Assembly (NCBI GenBank): GCA_030692565.1
Contig: JAUYAO010000014.1
Span: 1 to 64,000, forward strand
Length of the DNA: 64,000 nt
Source of the DNA: Nitrospira sp.
GTDB taxonomy: Bacteria; Nitrospirota; Nitrospiria; Nitrospirales; Nitrospiraceae
Direction: 5' to 3'
The translations under genes and the position numbers were made by a program. Position 1 is the first letter of the stretch. The number at the start of each line of letters is the position of its first letter. Positions 60,188-64,000 of the stretch are shown here, one piece after another. The notes beneath the pieces are model-generated. The model was not told the origin of the DNA. It worked only from the letters and a program-made list of their open reading frames with translations, and searched no databases.

Positions 60188-61339
60188 TTAGGTCCCTTTG
60201 ACTTCCTGGCCCTTAATCAGAACGGCCCCCCTGATCACGATTCGCTGGCCCCGAGTCAGGCCGTCCAAGACACGAACCTGATCCGTAGAAATATTCGAAA
60301 CCTTCACCTCGCGCTTGACGTAGCGATTCGGTTCTTCCACGACATAAACGAATTGCTTCCCGTCCGATTCCAGCACGGCTTCACGGGGAACCACAATAAA
60401 CGGCGTGGCATCGCCGACATCGAGGTGCAGCCGCGCAAACATTTCCGGCTTCAGCTTATGCGGATTATTGTTCACCCAGGCCCGGACCTTAATCGTGCGC
60501 GTGGCCGGATCGACGACATCGCCAATGGCGGCCACCGTCGCAGGAAAATCGACGCCGGGGTAGGCTTCCACGGTGACCATGGCAAACTGTCCTTCCCTGA
60601 CGAGGGCCAGGTCACGCTCATACAAATCGGCTAAGACTTGCAACATATCCAAGTCCGCCACGGTAAACAGCACTTGCGACGGATCGCCCCCGACCGACTG
60701 GCCCGGCGTCACCGCTCGCTCGACCACAATCCCAGTCAACGGGCTCTTCATCTCAAATCGTGAGGTGATTTTCTGCTTATCCAACGGTTTCGTCAGCTCA
60801 TCGGCCGGGACACGCAGAGAGAGCAGCCGCTCTTTGGCGCGGCGGAATTCCGCTCGGGCTTTAACCAGTTCATTCTCGGCCTGCTTCAAATCTTTGAGCG
60901 GCATCGCCTTGTTTTCGTATAGGTCTTTCGCCAGCTCGAAGGCCCGCGTCGCATACTGCAGATCCGAATCTTCCTTCACATACTCCGAATAGGCCTGGGC
61001 AATGTCCTGGCTGTCGACGATCAGCAACACATCACCCGCCTTCACACGATCACCCAGATGCGCCCGCACCTCGACGACCCGGCCCTGCAATGGCGAGGAA
61101 ATCTTGGAATAGCGGTCTTCGCCGTAGGCCACTTTCCCCGACAAGATCAGCGCCTGGTGCGACGGACTGAATTCCACTACCGCCGTTTCAACTCGTGGCT
61201 GCGATGGTGCGGGAACCGGGGCAGTCTTCGCGAGAGGGGCCGTGACCGATTCAGATGGCGAGGGTTGGTCAGATTTTCCACAACCGGAGATGATAAGGAG
61301 CGCCAGCGCGATTGCCAGCGGAGCCATATGAGCACTCAT
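60188..61339 (-). CDS. RND efflux membrane-fusion lipoprotein (CzcB/CusB family)
   Basis: The 383-residue adaptor has a lipoprotein signal ending in the lipobox ISGC and a barrel-sandwich hybrid domain with SSPLQGRVVEVRAHLGDRVK and VLLIVDSQDIAQA. A helical hairpin (about 125-190), the matching half SPLTGIVVERAVTPGQ, and beta-barrel segments with ATVAAIGDVVDPATRTIKVR follow. It links the RND pump to the TolC-like channel. There is no His-rich metal-binding extension. It overlaps the TolC gene by 4 bases (ATGA). Confidence 0.92.
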   Translation of the reverse strand: MSAHMAPLAIALALLIISGCGKSDQPSPSESVTAPLAKTAPVPAPSQPRVETAVVEFSPSHQALILSGKVAYGEDRYSKISSPLQGRVVEVRAHLGDRVKAGDVLLIVDSQDIAQAYSEYVKEDSDLQYATRAFELAKDLYENKAMPLKDLKQAENELVKARAEFRRAKERLLSLRVPADELTKPLDKQKITSRFEMKSPLTGIVVERAVTPGQSVGGDPSQVLFTVADLDMLQVLADLYERDLALVREGQFAMVTVEAYPGVDFPATVAAIGDVVDPATRTIKVRAWVNNNPHKLKPEMFARLHLDVGDATPFIVVPREAVLESDGKQFVYVVEEPNRYVKREVKVSNISTDQVRVLDGLTRGQRIVIRGAVLIKGQEVKGT

Positions 61340-62673
61340 AAGGATATCTCCTGCCCCACCGCACTCTCCAATTGAATCACGTTGCGTTGATAGTTGAAGA
61401 GGGCCTCGAAATAGTTCTGTTGAATCGTTCTGGAAGTCCGAGCCGCATCGAGCAAATCCAGGATCGTCGCCCCGCCCCGTTCGTAAGCCCGCTCCACAAT
61501 CGTAAAGGTTGAGCGGGCATCCTCCAAGACACCTCCAAGAAAAGCCTCCACCAGCCGCCGGCTTTGGAGCAGATTCTTGTAGGCCACATCCACCTCGTTT
61601 TCAACCTGGTTCAGCGTCTTACTCAGGTCGGCCTCGGCCGTCTGCACCGCCACCTCTGCCTGCATGATACCGCCCTGATTGCGATTGAACAATGGCAGCG
61701 GAATCCCCAGGCTGAGCGCCACCTGGCCGGGATTGTCGGGCCCTTTCGGCCCCTGTATCGAATATCCCGCGCCGACCGTGACGTCCGGAATGCGATAGGC
61801 CTTGGCCAGACGAAGATCCGCTTCGCGCTGGGACATAATGAATCGTTTAGAACGCACATCCGGTCGCGCATCCAGCGCCACAGTCCGGAGTCGACCGATG
61901 TCCGGATCAACGCGCTTGTAGTCGAACTCCGACGTCAACTCAAGGACAGTCGCCGGAGAAACCCGAAGCAACTGGCGAAGATCCGCCCGCGCCGTCTCCC
62001 CTTCCTGAAGCGATTGAATGACTTGCGATTGAAAGTCGATGAATTGCAGGCGAATCCTGATCAAATCCACTTCGGCGATATAGCCTTTTTTGAAACGGAT
62101 CGTATTCACCTCAAGAATACGCGAAAACCGGTCCCGATTTTCTTCGGCCAGGGCCAGCCGTCGCTGCGCCAACTGCGTACGGTTATAGGCATCTTTCACC
62201 GTGAATGTGAGCTGGCGCACGGCATCTTCGAAAGCGGCCTCAACTGACTGGGTGCCAAACGCCGCACTTTCAATCCGATACCCGCGCTTGCCGGCCAGCT
62301 CGAACAATTGTTGAATCTGCCCGATGACAGCCCCGCTGTTACCCGCCGTCCTCCCCTGGGTAAAGGCGCTCAATGTCCCAATCGACGCGACTGGGTTTGG
62401 AAACAACCTGGCGGTGATCTGCTGGCCCTTCGCAGAGTCGATCCCGAACTTGGCCATAAGCAGATCGAGATTCTGGCGGAGGAACAGCGCCACCGTTTCA
62501 TCAAGACTCAGACGAAGAGCCGGCACCGGCGGGATTGGACTCAGAGACTTTGTCGGGCTATCGGCAGCAGCCACAAGCGAATCTGCCGATACAGGAAGTA
62601 CGAACGCACAGAAACACATGAGGAGGATTCTGCCTAGCGGCACCCCCATCAACCCGAGCTTATTCAATTGCAT
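61336..62673 (-). CDS. TolC-family outer-membrane channel (CzcC-like)
   Basis: The protein of about 445 residues has a signal peptide (MGVPLGRILLMCFCAFVLPV within the first 30 residues) and two OEP domains (about 55-230 and 245-445). Typical phrases: LSLDETVALFLRQNLDLLMA, VRQLTFTVKDAYNRTQLAQR, LDARPDVRSKRFIMSQREAD, and ERGGATILDLLDAARTSR. It forms the outer-membrane exit tunnel of the RND system. It is first of three genes. The start at 62673 is chosen for the signal peptide; the frame is open for 26 more codons upstream. Confidence 0.9.
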   Translation of the reverse strand: MQLNKLGLMGVPLGRILLMCFCAFVLPVSADSLVAAADSPTKSLSPIPPVPALRLSLDETVALFLRQNLDLLMAKFGIDSAKGQQITARLFPNPVASIGTLSAFTQGRTAGNSGAVIGQIQQLFELAGKRGYRIESAAFGTQSVEAAFEDAVRQLTFTVKDAYNRTQLAQRRLALAEENRDRFSRILEVNTIRFKKGYIAEVDLIRIRLQFIDFQSQVIQSLQEGETARADLRQLLRVSPATVLELTSEFDYKRVDPDIGRLRTVALDARPDVRSKRFIMSQREADLRLAKAYRIPDVTVGAGYSIQGPKGPDNPGQVALSLGIPLPLFNRNQGGIMQAEVAVQTAEADLSKTLNQVENEVDVAYKNLLQSRRLVEAFLGGVLEDARSTFTIVERAYERGGATILDLLDAARTSRTIQQNYFEALFNYQRNVIQLESAVGQEISL

Positions 62674-62797
62674 CGATTCGTATCTGCCCACGTCCCCACA
62701 CATGTCCGGTGAGTTGCAGCGAGAGGATGAATTCAGAAGAAAGACAACCACATTATACTGATTTCTTCAGCACTTGCAAAGCGATCCCGATATCCGG

Positions 62798-63880
62798 CTA
62801 TTGCATTTTGAGCTCTGTCCAAGCCCGATCATACGTGCGCATCGCCTTCCCCACATCCCCCATCCATTCCATCCGCGGAATCAGCTCAGCCGGAGGATAC
62901 ACGGCTGGATTTTCAAGAATATCCTTTTTGATCCAGGACCGGGCCTCACGGTTCGATGCGGCAAAGAGTAATCGTTCCGCTGTCCGTGCCGCCACGCGCG
63001 CATCGATCAGAAAATTGATGAACTGCATGGCCAACGCCTTGTTCGGTGACGTACGAAGAACCACGAGGCAATCGGCCCAAATAGTCCCCCCTTCCTTGGG
63101 GACCACATAGCGAATCGACGATCGATCGCGCATCGCCCGCGCGACCGGCCCGCCCCATCCTTGCGCCAGTACCACGTCGCCGGATGCTAAGAGCTGATCG
63201 TAGTGTTCACTCGCATAGGTTTTCACCAGCGGTTTCTGGGCGATCAGTTTTTGCTTGGCCGCTTCGATCATGCCGGAATCGGTGGTATTCATCGATTGTC
63301 CCATCGAGCGCAGGACGGCCCCGAAGACCTCCCGCTGATCGTTCAACATACTGATTCTGCCGCGATAGCGGCTATCCCACAGAATGTCCCAACTGTCCGG
63401 CGGGGGTGTCACCACGGCCGAATCGTAACCGATTCCCACCGTACCCCAGAGATACGGCACGGCATAGCGATGCGTCGGGTCGAAGACCGGATGCTGGAGA
63501 TGCGGCTCAAGCGCCTTCAGATTCGGCAAGGCGGGTAAATCCAGCTCGGCCAGCATTCCTTGCGCAGCCATGATCGACACCATGAAATCCGAGGGAACGG
63601 TCACATCGTATCCTGAGGCCCCACCCTGGAGCTTGGCCAGCAACTCTTCGTTGCTGCTGAACGTATCGACGACAACACGCGCGCGATACGCCTGCTCAAA
63701 CTCATGAATCAACTCAGGGCTGACATAGTCCGACCAGGTGAAATAGTGCAGCGTCGCCATCGCACCGGTGCCGCCCTGCTGATTGGTCTCTCGCCCCCGG
63801 TCGCACCCGTTCCATAAAAGAACGGCGACGGCGATCGCGGCAACCCCCAGAACTTTGACGAGGTCTTGTGAGATGGACAT
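62798..63880 (-). CDS. potD: Spermidine/putrescine-type ABC transporter substrate-binding protein (PotD family)
   Basis: The 360-residue protein has an N-terminal hydrophobic signal ending in NGC26, a possible but non-ideal lipobox. The mature part is an extracellular solute-binding domain: LHYFTWSDYVSPELIHEFEQ, SSNEELLAKLQGGASGYDVT, VPSDFMVSIM, PYLWGTVGIGYDS and GWGGPVARAM. These match PotD/PotF polyamine-binding proteins. It would deliver spermidine or putrescine to a PotBC-type permease, the end of which lies 8 bases upstream. Confidence 0.9.
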   Translation of the reverse strand: MSISQDLVKVLGVAAIAVAVLLWNGCDRGRETNQQGGTGAMATLHYFTWSDYVSPELIHEFEQAYRARVVVDTFSSNEELLAKLQGGASGYDVTVPSDFMVSIMAAQGMLAELDLPALPNLKALEPHLQHPVFDPTHRYAVPYLWGTVGIGYDSAVVTPPPDSWDILWDSRYRGRISMLNDQREVFGAVLRSMGQSMNTTDSGMIEAAKQKLIAQKPLVKTYASEHYDQLLASGDVVLAQGWGGPVARAMRDRSSIRYVVPKEGGTIWADCLVVLRTSPNKALAMQFINFLIDARVAARTAERLLFAASNREARSWIKKDILENPAVYPPAELIPRMEWMGDVGKAMRTYDRAWTELKMQ

Positions 63881-63888
63881 AGGCCCTG

Positions 63889-64000
63889 TTACCGCCGTTG
63901 AAACACAAGGGACAGGCCGACCAGTCCCATGGAGGCCAGGACCAGCACAGAAGACAGGGCATTGATCTCCGGAGAAAGACCGGACTTGATCATGGAATAC
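63889..64000 (-). CDS. potC: C-terminal end of a PotC-type ABC permease, cut by window edge
   Basis: Reading the minus strand from the window edge to the TAA at 63891-63889 gives 36 residues. They include YSMIKSGLSPEINALSSVLV, the C-terminal periplasmic loop and last membrane helix of PotC-type polyamine permeases. The rest lies beyond 64000. It precedes potD by 8 bases, completing a Pot operon in the same order as in other bacteria. Confidence 0.85.
   Translation of the reverse strand, partial: YSMIKSGLSPEINALSSVLVLASMGLVGLSLVFQRR

Noticed and set aside
57569-60634. Long plus-strand frames (442 and 519 codons) opposite the RND pump
   Set aside because: Antisense to a clear CzcA-like gene, His/Arg-rich with no domain; shadow frames.

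Overview
The window is a continuous piece of a Gram-negative bacterial chromosome with dense genes on both strands, many 4-base ATGA-type overlaps, strong AAGGAG-type ribosome binding sites and frequent GTG/TTG starts. Gene content (outer-membrane lipoproteins, a TolC/RND efflux set, DUF1501/DUF1800 pair, PilZ/HD-GYP signalling, orphan RuBisCO-like protein, CADD/PqqC-like enzyme) looks most like a Nitrospirota bacterium of the Nitrospira type. This is recognition from gene style, not a database match. No rRNA, CRISPR array or intact prophage is visible. A transposase fragment sits at the left edge.

Layout. 1-7.5 kb: IS3-type transposase start, msrB, a lipoprotein, a beta-hydroxyacid dehydrogenase, an in-frame DUF4112/response-regulator gene, a CoA-binding protein, a DUF4139 protein and a DsbA-like protein. 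7.6-15.1 kb: a signalling block with a hybrid histidine kinase and a degenerate HD-GYP protein, a RuBisCO-like gene broken by an in-frame amber codon, a c-di-GMP-I (GEMM) riboswitch in front of a short flagellar-rod-like gene, and a B12-binding radical SAM protein. 15.1-27 kb: peroxiredoxin, pentapeptide protein, large DUF748 protein, tRNA-Arg and tRNA-Pro, rdgB, rph, a response regulator with a canonical HD-GYP domain, and metH. 27-47.6 kb: many small envelope or unknown proteins, a CADD/PqqC-like enzyme, an FGE-sulfatase-fold protein, a PilZ protein, DUF1501/DUF1800, hemW, a Ca2+/H+ antiporter, a ClpS-like adaptor, and a compact minus-strand set (TPM domain, nucleotidyltransferase-like, FAD monooxygenase, phospholipase D-like).

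47.7-52.9 kb is the most striking region: one plus-strand run encoding two ubiquitin-like sulfur carriers, two E1-like adenylyltransferases, a cysteine synthase homologue, a threonine synthase homologue, a NIL-domain protein and a JAMM metalloprotease. It looks like a protein-thiocarboxylate sulfur-transfer system for cysteine and possibly homocysteine or methionine synthesis. One carrier ends in Gly-Gly and the other is capped by an extra Arg that the JAMM protease may remove.

53-64 kb (minus strand): small zinc-ribbon-like proteins, an ABC exporter, peptide deformylase, a HEAT-repeat protein, a three-gene heavy-metal RND efflux system (TolC-like, adaptor, CzcA-like pump), and a PotD-type binding protein preceded by the end of a PotC-type permease.

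A c-di-GMP theme recurs: two HD-GYP proteins, one PilZ protein and one c-di-GMP riboswitch lie within 25 kb.
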